Source: an uncultured Oscillospiraceae bacterium
GTDB lineage: Bacteria; Bacillota; Clostridia; Oscillospirales; Oscillospiraceae
Length of the DNA stretch: 38,539 nucleotides
Reading direction: 5' to 3'
Assembly (NCBI GenBank): GCA_944387145.1
Contig: CALXDU010000012.1
Span: forward strand, 1-38,539
In this document: in pieces, positions 1 to 11,171 of the stretch
Position numbering within the stretch: the first letter of the stretch is position 1
Layout of the letters: each line of letters begins with the position of its first letter
The notes under the pieces: model-generated
Told to the model about the DNA's origin: nothing
Databases searched by the model: none
What the model saw: the letters and a program-made list of their open reading frames with translations, nothing else
Program-made: the position numbers and the translations under genes

Positions 1-1022
<1,022 letters not shown>

Positions 1023-1868
1023 TTACGAACCGGCGACGATTTCCGTGATCTCCTGGGTAATGGCGGCCTGTCTTGCCCGGTTGAATTTCAGGCTCAGGTC
1101 GGCGATCATCTCGTCGGCGTTTTGGGTAGCGGAGTCCATCGCGGAGCGCCGGGCAGCCTGCTCGGAGGCGCGGCTTTCGCACAATGCGCCGTACAGGATA
1201 CCGCCCAGATATTCCGGAACAATGGCGGAGAATACTTCCTCGCTGCCCCGTTCATAAATGATCTGGCTTTGGGAAGAATTGTCTTGCTCAGATTCGGATT
1301 TGGTCAGAGGCAGCAGAGCCAGACTCTGGGGCTCCTGGGAAAGGACGGAGACGAAAGCGGTATAGGCAACCCGGATCTCGTCATACTCCCCAGCCAGGAA
1401 ACCGCTGCACAGCTGCTTGGCAATAGAGAAGCAATCGCCGATGGAAACATCCGCAGCTTCCCCGTAATGCTCGGTCAGGGCAGGAATCTTCCGGGCACGG
1501 AAGAAATCCACGGCTTTTTTGCCGATGGGAAGCACCACGGCATCCTTTCCCTGAACCTCCGATTGAACCATTTTAAGGATATTGCTGTTATAGCCGCCGG
1601 CAAGACCTCTGTCACCGGCAATGACGATATACAGAACCTTCTTCACAGGCCGCTGCTTCAGGTAAGCAGATTCAAATTCCCGGTTGGTCCGGAGAATCTC
1701 CTGAATGGTGCCGTGGAGAATCTGAAAATAGGGCCGGGAGTTGGCAATCTGAGCCTGGGCACGACGAAGCTTGGAGGCAGCCACCATTTCCATGGCTTTT
1801 GTAATCTGCTTGGTGCTCTCCATGCTTCGGATGCGGTTTTTGATTTCCTTGGTGGAAACGCCAGCCAT
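1023..1868 (-). CDS. atpG: F1 ATP synthase gamma subunit
   Basis: Central rotor shaft of F1, linking c-ring rotation to the catalytic sites. The 281-residue protein has the family N-terminus (MAGVSTKEIKNRIRSMEST, then KAMEMVAASKLRRAQ) and the C-terminal helix with ATQNADEMI...NRARQAAITQEI, the part that enters the alpha3beta3 barrel. The length is normal. It starts 15 bp after the atpA stop, and atpD follows in the same direction. An acidic, Ser/Gln-rich segment (SESEQDNSSQSQ) in the middle is a probable surface loop of variable sequence. No reason to doubt the start. Confidence 0.97.
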   Translation of the reverse strand: MAGVSTKEIKNRIRSMESTKQITKAMEMVAASKLRRAQAQIANSRPYFQILHGTIQEILRTNREFESAYLKQRPVKKVLYIVIAGDRGLAGGYNSNILKMVQSEVQGKDAVVLPIGKKAVDFFRARKIPALTEHYGEAADVSIGDCFSIAKQLCSGFLAGEYDEIRVAYTAFVSVLSQEPQSLALLPLTKSESEQDNSSQSQIIYERGSEEVFSAIVPEYLGGILYGALCESRASEQAARRSAMDSATQNADEMIADLSLKFNRARQAAITQEITEIVAGS

Positions 1869-1883
1869 GGGTAACCGCCTCCC

Positions 1884-3407
<1,524 letters not shown>

Positions 3408-3410
3408 TCA

Positions 3411-3950
3411 TCAGAGTACGGTTTTGTTCAGCAGATCCCGGATGGCGTCCAAACGGTGGGACACGGTATCATCCAGGCGCTGACCGTCATAGTCCAGGCG
3501 CACGCCGCCCAAGACTGCGGGGTCGATCCGGTTTTGCAGCACAATCTGCTTGCCGGTGGTCTGGGACAGCTTCTGGGTAAGTTTGTCAGTCTGGCCGGAG
3601 CTGAGGGCTACGGCGGTGACTGCGGTTACTCTCAGAATGCCGTTATCCTGATCGTAATGTTCGGTATAGGCATCACAGCAGTCGGAAAAATAGCGCATGT
3701 AGCCTTTCTCTGTCAGAATTTTCAGGAAATTCAGGACATACGGATGCACCGAACCGCGAAAGCTGTCATCCAGAATCTGGCACCGCTCCGCTTTGGTCAG
3801 GTTATAGGAGGACAGCAGACGGATAAAATCCGGCTCCTGACGGAAGCTTTGCTGCAGCACAGCAAGCTGCTGTCCGATGAGCTGACTCAAAGACTCTGCT
3901 TTTGCCAACTCGTACAGGGATTCCCCATAAACATTTCCGACTTCCGTCAT
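3411..3950 (-). CDS. atpH: F1 ATP synthase delta subunit
   Basis: Delta (OSCP) subunit, which ties the peripheral stalk to the top of F1. The 179-residue protein starts MTEVGNVYGESLYELAKAE, with the family Y-x-x-x-L-x-x-x-A pattern, and ends with the conserved DPAVLGGVRLDYDGQRLDDTVSHRL stretch that marks the C-terminal domain. Its start codon overlaps the atpF stop by 4 nt (ATGA), consistent with translational coupling of the two stalk subunits. The length is typical. Confidence 0.95.
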   Translation of the reverse strand: MTEVGNVYGESLYELAKAESLSQLIGQQLAVLQQSFRQEPDFIRLLSSYNLTKAERCQILDDSFRGSVHPYVLNFLKILTEKGYMRYFSDCCDAYTEHYDQDNGILRVTAVTAVALSSGQTDKLTQKLSQTTGKQIVLQNRIDPAVLGGVRLDYDGQRLDDTVSHRLDAIRDLLNKTVL

Positions 3951-4453
3951 ACGTTATCACCCAGTTCGTCAATGAAGCGGTCAATCATGCCCGCCTGATC
4001 GGCAGTGGTCAGTTCCCGGGCGACCACCTTGCCGGCAATGGCCATAGCCAGGCCAGAGATTTCGTTTTTGGCGTCGTTGATGGCCTTCTTCTTCTCCAGG
4101 GCAATGTCGGCGGAAGCTTTGGATTTGATCTGTGCGGCGGCAGCCTGTGCCTGGCCGATGATCTCCTCGCTGCGCAGCGTGGCAGTTTTCTGGGCATTCA
4201 TGAGAATGCTGTCTGCCTTCTCCTTGGCCTGGCGCATATTTTCCTCGTAGGTTGCCTTGATGGCGTCTGCCTCGGCATGGGCAGCCTTGGCATCGGAAAT
4301 CTCCTGATCGGCGGCCTGACGGCGCTGATCCAGAATGTTTAGGATTTTATCCCAGAAGAGCTTCTTGAACAGAAACAGCTGGATGAACAGATTGCAGATC
4401 GAGGCAATCAGCGTCACGGGATTCACCGCCACAAGAGACTGATAAAGTTCCAT
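3947..4453 (-). CDS. atpF: F0 ATP synthase subunit b
   Basis: Peripheral stalk subunit. The 168-residue protein has one N-terminal membrane segment (about residues 10-32, LIASICNLFIQLFLFKKLFW), then a long charged, Ala-rich helix predicted to form the right-handed coiled coil of the stator. A strong ribosome site (AAGGAGG) lies just before the ATG. It overlaps atpH by 4 nt and is 44 bp downstream of atpE. Low sequence conservation is normal for subunit b; the topology and operon position make the call secure. Confidence 0.94.
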   Translation of the reverse strand: MELYQSLVAVNPVTLIASICNLFIQLFLFKKLFWDKILNILDQRRQAADQEISDAKAAHAEADAIKATYEENMRQAKEKADSILMNAQKTATLRSEEIIGQAQAAAAQIKSKASADIALEKKKAINDAKNEISGLAMAIAGKVVARELTTADQAGMIDRFIDELGDNV

Positions 4454-4497
4454 GGATTGGCCTCCTTCCGGTCAATACTTTTTTGCGTTGAGCGGAA

Positions 4498-4791
<294 letters not shown>

Positions 4792-4833
4792 CTAAAATAA
4801 GTTACAGTGTGAATATTCAAATGGCGGCTTGGG

Positions 4834-5712
4834 TTAGTCCCCGGCTGCCTGTTTGATGAAGAGGGTGGTCAGGGCGCAGAAGATGAATGCCTGGATGCAG
4901 CCGCCGAACCAGTCGAAGTACAGGCTGGGGATGGCAGGAATGCCCACCGTCAGCCAGGGATAGGTGGCGCCCAGATTGGTGAAAATCGCCAGAACGCCCA
5001 GAATTGCCACAATGGCACCCACAATCAGCAGCTTTTTCTGCTTGCGGGTATAGCCCAGCACAGCCGGAATGGCGCCCAGCACAGTCACCGCAATGGCCAC
5101 ATACATGCTGGAGCCCAGCAGGCCGAACAGAGCGCTGTTGGCTGCGGTGAGTGCGCCGTAAATCAGGGTGCCGATAACGGTGCCGGAGAGAATGTTGCCG
5201 AAGTGACGGCAGGACATGGAAATGGGAGTGAAGCATTCGCTCATCACATTGATGGGAGCCAGCACAAAAATGGGGTCCAGAAAGCCCTTCAGATAGCTGA
5301 GAATGCCGGAGGACTTGATTTTGTGATAGGTAATCAGCACAAAGACCACCAGTGCCCAGGCAAGCTCGGTCATCAGGTCAGCGGTTGGGCTCCATACGCC
5401 CACCAGGCTGATGAGGTTGGACACCACGCTGGTGATGAAGATAGTGCCGATCAGGGGAATGTAGTGGTCAAAACCGGTGCCCATGTTGCCCCGGACAAAC
5501 TTCAGCAGGCTGGTCACAGCCATTTCTGCCACAGCCTGCTTCCGGGAAATATTGGTCACCCGAAGCCCGGAACCCAGCCAGATACAAAGCCCTGTGATGA
5601 TGAGCATCACCAGCCAGCTGGCGGTGAGGGTCTGGGTGATTTGGACGGTTCCGAACAGGGGAACATTTTCAATGGTTGCCAGAACTTTTGCACCGGTAAT
5701 CGAGATTTCCAT
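4834..5712 (-). CDS. atpB: F0 ATP synthase subunit a
   Basis: Membrane stator subunit that forms the ion half-channels against the c ring. The protein has 292 residues and several hydrophobic helices. The essential stator arginine is R169 in ISMSCRHFGNILSG, preceded by the conserved PINVMSE segment. I chose the ATG at 5710-5712 because a GAGGT ribosome site lies 7 nt upstream; the ATG two codons earlier (5718) is too close to that site. The loop with YTRKQKK, followed by an extra hydrophobic pair before the last helix, makes it somewhat longer than the E. coli protein. It follows atpI by 50 bp. Confidence 0.95.
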   Translation of the reverse strand: MEISITGAKVLATIENVPLFGTVQITQTLTASWLVMLIITGLCIWLGSGLRVTNISRKQAVAEMAVTSLLKFVRGNMGTGFDHYIPLIGTIFITSVVSNLISLVGVWSPTADLMTELAWALVVFVLITYHKIKSSGILSYLKGFLDPIFVLAPINVMSECFTPISMSCRHFGNILSGTVIGTLIYGALTAANSALFGLLGSSMYVAIAVTVLGAIPAVLGYTRKQKKLLIVGAIVAILGVLAIFTNLGATYPWLTVGIPAIPSLYFDWFGGCIQAFIFCALTTLFIKQAAGD

Positions 5713-5762
5713 GAACATTACCTCACTTCAATAGGTGGATGACGGATAAAACGGACGATGAA

Positions 5763-6194
5763 TCAGCTTTCAGAGGAAGACTGTTCCTGCTTGGGCATCA
5801 GTCTGCCGGTAGCCTGCAGATAATAAATCACCACATGGGGAAACAGAATCGGAGCTGCAGCGGCGATAAAGTGCAGCTGGGGGATTAAGAATGCAGCCAC
5901 CACCCAGCCGGCCTGGACGATCATGCGGATGTTGTAGCTCAGCTGAAACCGGGCCTTCATCTTCCGCTTGTTTTCCATGCCCACAGCGCTCTGCACCGTC
6001 AGACACAAGATGGCGAAATTCCCGATGGCAATCACGCTGCCGCAGGCGGCGCCCAGAAGAACCGGGACAAGCCGGAAGGTGCCCACACCAACCAAACTCA
6101 GCAAAAACAGGGCGGCAATCAGCCCCACATCGCAAATCAAAGTGCCCAAAGCAATCCGGGCCAGCTCTTTGCGGGATGCAGCTTGTAATTTCAT
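5763..6194 (-). CDS. atpI: ATP synthase subunit I (AtpI-type assembly protein)
   Basis: A 143-residue membrane protein with about four hydrophobic segments (near residues 14-37, 41-66, 90-105 and 108-126) and an N-terminal basic region. Position directly ahead of atpB and this four-helix pattern match the AtpI/subunit I family, which helps c-ring assembly and, in some bacteria, Mg2+ supply. Sequence conservation in this family is low, so the call depends on topology and operon position. The acidic-serine C-terminus (EQSSSES) is unremarkable. Confidence 0.8.
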   Translation of the reverse strand: MKLQAASRKELARIALGTLICDVGLIAALFLLSLVGVGTFRLVPVLLGAACGSVIAIGNFAILCLTVQSAVGMENKRKMKARFQLSYNIRMIVQAGWVVAAFLIPQLHFIAAAAPILFPHVVIYYLQATGRLMPKQEQSSSES

Positions 6195-6219
6195 AGTACA
6201 GATTTCCTTTTCGGGGAGA

Positions 6220-6480
6220 TTATTTGTGGTCGTTGAATGCGGTGGGAGGCGGCTCCTGGGAGGATGCCTCCTGGGCAGCCCTGCACAGAGAGCGCAGACA
6301 GGAACGGGCGGTGCTGATGGACGTCAGTACCCCAAGCAGGCCCATTACCACCACAATCCACATGCCCAGACCGAACTTATTTTGCAGCCACACGGCGATC
6401 AGGAGAAAGAACAGCGTGGGAAAGACAACGGAAAAACCAAACTGGCCCACCCACATCAGCAGATTCAGAAATTTCATCAT
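6220..6480 (-). CDS. AtpZ-like small membrane protein, first gene of atp operon
   Basis: A protein of about 86 residues with two transmembrane helices (roughly residues 8-31 and 36-58) and a polar tail. It occupies the first position of the operon, as AtpZ/AtpI-type two-helix proteins often do. They associate with F0 and may form a cation channel or help assembly. In-frame starts exist at 6507, 6480 and 6477. An AAGGAG site sits 13 nt before 6480, rather far, so the start is uncertain by up to nine residues. The helix pair of this family is usually recognised by the G-rich first helix (here WVGQFGFSVVFP). Confidence 0.68.
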   Translation of the reverse strand: MMKFLNLLMWVGQFGFSVVFPTLFFLLIAVWLQNKFGLGMWIVVVMGLLGVLTSISTARSCLRSLCRAAQEASSQEPPPTAFNDHK

Positions 6481-6527
6481 TGCGCCTGCATCGCTCCTTA
6501 ATGCCATACTCCCAGTAATTACTGGAT

Positions 6528-6556
6528 ATTATACCCTATAACAGCCTTGGATTCAA
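6528..6556 (-). promoter_or_regulatory. Sigma-A promoter of the atp operon
   Basis: On the minus strand TTGAAT (6551-6556) and TATAAT (6528-6533) are separated by exactly 17 bp and point toward atpZ-like. The transcript would start near 6521, giving a leader of about 40 nt. It is the only strong promoter seen upstream of the operon. Confidence 0.8.
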
Positions 6557-6565
6557 GGCTTTTTT
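6543..6565 (+). terminator. Hairpin plus T-run, plus-strand orientation, overlapping the atp promoter
   Basis: AGCCTTG (6543-6549), loop GATT, CAAGGCT (6554-6560), then TTTTT. The perfect 7-bp stem followed by T residues looks like a plus-strand intrinsic terminator, yet no plus-strand gene precedes it here. It covers the minus-strand -35 box. It may stop antisense transcription leaving the atp operon from entering the recD2 operon, or it may be chance. Confidence 0.45.
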
Positions 6566-6713
6566 AGAAAAATGTACAAATCAAGGGGAAAGTTTCCACT
6601 ACCTTGGGGATATTCCGGAAAAAGGCTTTTCTTTTCCCGGAAGGTGTAGTAAAATAAAGAAAACCGGAACAAAGCCCGCCATTTGTGCATATGGTATTCT
6701 GAGGTGATGGGGC

Positions 6714-7022
6714 GTGGCATGGTATTTCCTGGTGGGAACATTGGCGGCGTTTGGGGCTTTGTGCGCTTTGTGGGTGAGCTTTGGCTGGCTGCTGAGCGCT
6801 TGCCGGGACGGCTGCCTGGTGTATCTGGGCAAACGGGGAAAGCCCGGGTTTGTGGGCATCTATCTGTGGCTGCGGAACTTAGGCGTGGTACGCTGCCCCC
6901 TGATTGTGATAGACTGGGGCTTTTCGGAAACGGAGCGGGAGTACCTGGATCAACACGGAATTGAACGATACAGCCTGGCAGAATTGCCGGAAAGGCTTGG
7001 AATTGGAGCGAACACAAATTGA
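6714..7022 (+). CDS. Small single-pass membrane protein of unknown function
   Basis: I do not recognise this 102-residue protein. A GTG start at 6714 follows a GAGGTGAT site. The first 30 residues form a hydrophobic helix, then comes a basic, Cys-containing stretch (CRDGCLVYLGKRGKPG) and a soluble tail with VVRCPLIVIDWGFSETEREYL. The stop overlaps the TTG start of recD2, so the two are probably cotranslated. The tail has the feel of a small alpha/beta fold, with the strand LIVIDWG followed by a helix and HGIERYSLAEL, but I cannot name a family. A weak TAAAAT at 6650-6655 could be its -10. Confidence 0.6.
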   Translation: MAWYFLVGTLAAFGALCALWVSFGWLLSACRDGCLVYLGKRGKPGFVGIYLWLRNLGVVRCPLIVIDWGFSETEREYLDQHGIERYSLAELPERLGIGANTN

Positions 7023-9229
7023 CGGAAGAAATGGAGATTATCCAGGGCGCTATCAGCGCCGTGGTGTATCAGAATTATGAAAACGGCTATGCGGTACTGC
7101 GGCTGAACGTAGGCGGCGGACAGAATGTGACGGTGGTTGGCACTATCCCGCTGCCTGCCGTGGGAGAACGGCTGATGGTCACCGGTCGGTGGAGCAGCCA
7201 TGCCAGTTATGGCCGGCAGTTTGAAGCGGAATTTCTGGAGCGGCTGATGCCTCAGACCGCCATGGAAATTTTGAGCTATCTGAGCAGCCGGGTGATCAAA
7301 GGCATCGGCCCCCGGATGGCGGCCCGGATTGTGGAGCACTTTGGTTCGGAAACATTGCTGATTATGGAGCGGGAACCGGAACGGCTGGCGGAGGTGTCCG
7401 GTATTTCCCGGGAAAAGGCCCGGGCCATCGGAGAAGAATTCAAACTCCAGGTGGGCATGCGGCAGCTGATGGAATTTTTCGCTCTGCACCACCTGCCGGC
7501 GGAGCTGGCGGTGCGTACCTATAAGCTGTATGGAGACAGTACCATCGAGCTGCTTTATGACGATCCCTACCTTTTGATGGACGAAGGTCTGGAGGCCCCC
7601 TTTGGGGCCGTTGACCGGTTTGCCATCGAATTGGGCGTGGCGGGGGATGATCCCCGACGGATTGAGGCGGGAATCCTGTTTGAACTGAGTTACAATTTAA
7701 CCGCCGGACACAGCTTCCTGCCGGAGGATAAGCTGATGGCGGCCACAGGACAGCTGCTGTCGGTGGAACCGGAGCGCGTGGGCCAGGGAATTGCACGGCT
7801 GCTGGAAGTGGACCGACTGAAAAAGCAGCGCCTGGCAGGAATCTCGGTAATCTACCTGCCCAGACTATACGAAGCGGAAAGCTACTGCGCCCGAAGTCTG
7901 GCGGAATTTGCCGCCCTTTCTTTTCCGGCACCCCATGGCCTGGAAAAGAAAATCCGGACGGCAGAGCAGGAAAGCGGCGTGGAATATTCTGACGAACAGC
8001 GCCACGCCATCCGGGAAGCGGCAACCTCCGGACTGCTGCTGATCACCGGCGGCCCGGGTACTGGTAAAACCACCATTCTCAATGGCATTTTGTCCCTTCT
8101 GGGACAGATGCAGCTGCGCTGCCTTCTGGCGGCACCTACGGGACGGGCAGCCAAACGGCTGACGGAAGTCACCGGAGAGGAAGCCTCCACCATCCATCGC
8201 CTGCTGGAAGCGGGGATTGACCCAGGTACCGGAAAAATGTTCTTCGCCCGGGACGAGGATAACCCCTTGAAAGCCGATGCGGTGATCGTGGACGAGATGT
8301 CCATGGTGGATGTGGAGCTGCTATACGCCCTTTTGCAGGCGATTCCCCAAGGGAAACGGCTGATTCTGGTGGGCGACCCGGACCAGCTGCCTCCGGTGGG
8401 GCCGGGATTTCCCTTCAGCGATATGCTCCGCAGCGGTCAGCTGCCCACAGTGCGGCTGACGGAGATTTTCCGCCAGGCCCAGAAAAGTCTGATTGTCATG
8501 AACGCCCACCGGGTCAACCGGGGGGAACTGCCGGATCTGAAAACCGTAAACAGCGATTTCTTTTTCCTGCGCCGGGGCAACGAAGAAGGGGTTGCCCAAC
8601 TGATCCGGGATCTGTGCAGTACCCGACTTCCCAAGAATATGGGCATTCCACCGGAACAAATTCAGGTGCTCAGCCCCACCCGAAAAGGCGGTGTGGGTAC
8701 CATGAATCTGAACCGGCTCCTTCAGGAGACCCTGAACCCCTCTTCACCGGACAAAAAGGAGCGGCAGTTTGGAGAGTTCCTCTTCCGGGAAGGAGATCGG
8801 GTGATGCAGATTCGCAACAACTACGATATCCTCTGGAAAAAGACAGACGGCAGCGCCGTGGGTGCGGGAATCTTCAACGGCGACGTTGGGATTATCCGGG
8901 AAATCAACCCTTCTGCCGAAACCATGACCATTGTCTTTGATGACCGGGAAGCAGAGTATGATTTTACCCAGCTCAATGAACTGGAACCGGCCTACGCCAT
9001 GACGGTGCATAAGAGCCAGGGCAGTGAATACCGGGCGGTGATTCTCACGGCCTGGAACGGTTCGCCGTATTTGCTGACCCGCAGCATTCTCTACACCGCC
9101 ATTACCCGGGCCAGGGAACTGCTGATTGTGGTGGGCAAGGAAGAGACGGTGGCGGCGATGACCCAGAATGCCACCAAAAACCGCCGCTACACCGGCCTGA
9201 AGCTTCGCTTGCAGGGGAAGGTAGAATGA
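7019..9229 (+). CDS. recD2: RecD2-type 5'-3' DNA helicase
   Basis: Superfamily 1B ATP-dependent helicase of the RecBC-independent RecD2 type, implicated in DNA repair and replication-fork maintenance. The 736-residue protein has an N-terminal OB-like region (EIIQGAISAVVYQNYENGYAVLRL), helix-hairpin-helix motifs (IKGIGPRMAARIVEHFG) and the Walker A motif GGPGTGKTT at residues 344-352. Walker B is VIVDEMSMVD, beginning at about 422. GDPDQLPPVG follows, and near the C-terminus is the family motif YAMTVHKSQGSEY. The length is normal for RecD2. The start is TTG at 7019, overlapping the upstream stop, or ATG at 7031. comF overlaps its end by 4 nt. Confidence 0.96.
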   Translation: MTEEMEIIQGAISAVVYQNYENGYAVLRLNVGGGQNVTVVGTIPLPAVGERLMVTGRWSSHASYGRQFEAEFLERLMPQTAMEILSYLSSRVIKGIGPRMAARIVEHFGSETLLIMEREPERLAEVSGISREKARAIGEEFKLQVGMRQLMEFFALHHLPAELAVRTYKLYGDSTIELLYDDPYLLMDEGLEAPFGAVDRFAIELGVAGDDPRRIEAGILFELSYNLTAGHSFLPEDKLMAATGQLLSVEPERVGQGIARLLEVDRLKKQRLAGISVIYLPRLYEAESYCARSLAEFAALSFPAPHGLEKKIRTAEQESGVEYSDEQRHAIREAATSGLLLITGGPGTGKTTILNGILSLLGQMQLRCLLAAPTGRAAKRLTEVTGEEASTIHRLLEAGIDPGTGKMFFARDEDNPLKADAVIVDEMSMVDVELLYALLQAIPQGKRLILVGDPDQLPPVGPGFPFSDMLRSGQLPTVRLTEIFRQAQKSLIVMNAHRVNRGELPDLKTVNSDFFFLRRGNEEGVAQLIRDLCSTRLPKNMGIPPEQIQVLSPTRKGGVGTMNLNRLLQETLNPSSPDKKERQFGEFLFREGDRVMQIRNNYDILWKKTDGSAVGAGIFNGDVGIIREINPSAETMTIVFDDREAEYDFTQLNELEPAYAMTVHKSQGSEYRAVILTAWNGSPYLLTRSILYTAITRARELLIVVGKEETVAAMTQNATKNRRYTGLKLRLQGKVE

Positions 9230-9876
9230 AACTGTATCATGCTCTGATGCAGCTGCTGTTTCCGCCAAAGTGCGTTTTGTGCGGTAATCTTTTGGGAAAA
9301 GAAGCGCTGGACCTGTGCAAAGATTGTCGTTTGGACGCTCCGGAGTACCCAAACCGGAAAAGTAAGCTTCAATTTCTTGACAGTTTCGCCGCTGTCTGGT
9401 ACTATGAAGGGAACGTAAGAAGAAGTTTGCTGCGTTATAAGTTTTATCATGCCCGCTCCTATGCCGATGCTTACGGCCGGCTGCTGGCCATGAAGATCCT
9501 CCGGCTGTATCCGGAGGGCTTCGATGTTCTTACCTGGATTCCGGTCAGTCCCCTGCGGAAACTGTGCCGGGGATACGACCAGGTGGAACTGCTGGCAAAA
9601 GCGGTGGGCAGGGAACTGGAAATGACTCCGGTTCCTGCACTGAAGAAAGTTCGTCATAACCCTCCCCAATCCGGAATTTCCGGAGAAGCCCAACGCCGGG
9701 CCAATGTGCTGGGCGTCTATCGGGTGACAGACCCTGGCGTGGTTTGCGGCAAGCGGGTGCTTGTGCTGGATGATATCCTGACCACAGGAGCCACCGCCGG
9801 AGAAGCGGCCAGAGTTTTGCTGAGCGCCGGGGCCGGGGAAGTACATTGCGCCGCAGTTGCGGCGGCACGAAAGTAA
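9226..9876 (+). CDS. comF: ComF family phosphoribosyltransferase-like protein
   Basis: ComF-family protein, linked to DNA uptake in competent bacteria and thought to work with the ComFA helicase. The 216-residue protein starts with a zinc finger (C16, C19, C31, C34 in CVLCGN...LCKDC). The C-terminal half has the phosphoribosyltransferase PRPP-binding motif VLVLDDILTTGAT. The intermediate segment with WIPVSPLRKLCRGYDQVELLAKAV is typical of the family. The start overlaps the recD2 stop (ATGA). No comFA is visible in the window, so a role in transformation is unproven. ComF homologues are widespread in bacteria not known to be competent. Confidence 0.92.
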   Translation: MKLYHALMQLLFPPKCVLCGNLLGKEALDLCKDCRLDAPEYPNRKSKLQFLDSFAAVWYYEGNVRRSLLRYKFYHARSYADAYGRLLAMKILRLYPEGFDVLTWIPVSPLRKLCRGYDQVELLAKAVGRELEMTPVPALKKVRHNPPQSGISGEAQRRANVLGVYRVTDPGVVCGKRVLVLDDILTTGATAGEAARVLLSAGAGEVHCAAVAAARK

Positions 9877-9886
9877 AGGTGTCATT

Positions 9887-10933
9887 ATGTCTCTGTTTTC
9901 TATGTTTTCCAATGACCTGGGTGTGGACCTGGGTACCTGTAATGTGCTGATTTACGCCGACGGCAAGGGCCTGGTGGTTCGGGAGCCTTCCGTTGTGGCG
10001 GTGGACAAGAATACCGGCAAGATTCTGCAGGTAGGCGCTGCCGCCCGGAATATGCTGGGCCGTACCCCCGGCAACGTGGTTGCCATGCATCCGCTGAAGG
10101 ACGGCATTGTTTCCGACCATGAAATGACCGTTCGTATGCTGCAGGAGATGTTCAAAACCGCTACCAAGGCCGGCCTGTTCACCCCAAAGCCCCGTGTGGT
10201 TGTGTCTGTCCCCTCCGGCGTGTCGGAAGTGGAAGAGCGCAGCGTCATCAACGCCGCCATCGAAGCCGGCGCCCGCCGTGTGTTCCTGATTGAAGAGCCT
10301 CTGGCTGCTGGATTGGGCGCAGGACTGGATATCCGGGGTGCCAGCGGCCACCTGGTGGTGGACGTGGGCGGCGGTACCACGGACATTGCGGTGCTGAGCA
10401 TGAACGGCGTGGCAGTTTCCTCTTCTCTGAAAATTGCTGGCAACTACTTTGACGAAATGATTGCCCGGTACGTCCGCCGCCAGCACGGCATCATCATCGG
10501 ACAGGTAACGGCGGAAAGCATTAAGATTCAGATCGGTCAGGTCTACCCCCGGGATGAAGAGCGCAGCATGAACATCAAGGGCCGGGACTATAAGACCGGC
10601 ATGCCCAAGAATGTAACCCTGACATCCAACGAGATTTATGAGGTTCTGCGCCGCCCTGCCCGGCAGATTGCCGACGAGGTGCTGGCGGTGCTGGAGCAGA
10701 CCAGCCCGGAGCTGGTGTCGGATATCTCCGAGAATGGCATTACCATCACCGGCGGCTGCGGTCAGCTGTGGGGTATGGACTTGCTGCTGATGGAGCGCAC
10801 CGGCATTGCCTGTATCCTGGCAGACGACCCGGATGCCTGCACCGCCTACGGCGCTGGCAAGAGCCTGGCTTGGATCAACAACATGCAGGAAGGTCCCATC
10901 AACATTGCCAGAAAACGGGCCATGCGGGGATAA
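9887..10933 (+). CDS. mreB: MreB/Mbl-family actin-like cell-shape protein
   Basis: Bacterial actin that guides lateral wall synthesis. The 348-residue protein has the phosphate-1 loop GVDLGTCNVLIY near the N-terminus, VDVGGGTTDIAVLS as phosphate-2, and an adenosine motif at residues 288-292 that reads TGGCG instead of the usual TGGGA. The ATG at 9887 fits the family N-terminus (SLFSMFSNDLGVDLGT, with an amphipathic membrane helix) and has an AAAGGTG site; upstream in-frame codons lie inside comF. mreC and mreD are not adjacent, which is more like Mbl or solitary MreB homologues of Firmicutes than the mreBCD operon gene. A bidirectional terminator follows. Confidence 0.93.
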   Translation: MSLFSMFSNDLGVDLGTCNVLIYADGKGLVVREPSVVAVDKNTGKILQVGAAARNMLGRTPGNVVAMHPLKDGIVSDHEMTVRMLQEMFKTATKAGLFTPKPRVVVSVPSGVSEVEERSVINAAIEAGARRVFLIEEPLAAGLGAGLDIRGASGHLVVDVGGGTTDIAVLSMNGVAVSSSLKIAGNYFDEMIARYVRRQHGIIIGQVTAESIKIQIGQVYPRDEERSMNIKGRDYKTGMPKNVTLTSNEIYEVLRRPARQIADEVLAVLEQTSPELVSDISENGITITGGCGQLWGMDLLLMERTGIACILADDPDACTAYGAGKSLAWINNMQEGPINIARKRAMRG

Positions 10934-10945
10934 AAATAAAAAAAT

Positions 10946-10983
10946 ACGGCTGGGAAGCGTTGGATTGCTTCCCAGCCGTTTTG
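10946..10983. terminator. Bidirectional intrinsic terminator between mreB and feo operon
   Basis: A perfect 13-bp stem (10946-10958 with 10967-10979; left arm ACGGCTGGGAAGC) has an 8-nt loop. It is followed by TTTTGTT on the plus strand and a long T-rich run on the minus strand. It serves the convergent mreB and feo transcripts. Confidence 0.9.
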
Positions 10984-11154
10984 TTATCCTTTTTTGCCGT
11001 GGCAGCAGCCGGACATGGAACAGCCGCTGCAAGAGCCGCAGCATCCGCCCTTTTTCCGATCCCGGCGCATGACCGCCACCGCGGCAATCACAGCCAGAAT
11101 CAGTACAGCCAGCACAACTGCGTTGCCCCAGTTGGCGCAGATCCATTGTATCAT
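10984..11154 (-). CDS. FeoB-associated Cys-rich membrane protein
   Basis: A 56-residue protein with one N-terminal transmembrane helix (about residues 10-28, NAVVLAVLILAVIAAVAVM), a basic patch RRDRKK, and a cysteine-rich tail with Cys at six positions in GGCCGSCSGCSMSGCC. This layout matches the small FeoB-associated Cys-rich proteins of Firmicutes. They are thought to assist ferrous iron transport, perhaps as the functional counterpart of FeoC. It begins 17 bp after the feoB stop in the same operon. The ATG is at 11152-11154, and the feo terminator follows the stop directly. Confidence 0.88.
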   Translation of the reverse strand: MIQWICANWGNAVVLAVLILAVIAAVAVMRRDRKKGGCCGSCSGCSMSGCCHGKKG

Positions 11155-11171
11155 AGGGATTTCCTTTCTTT

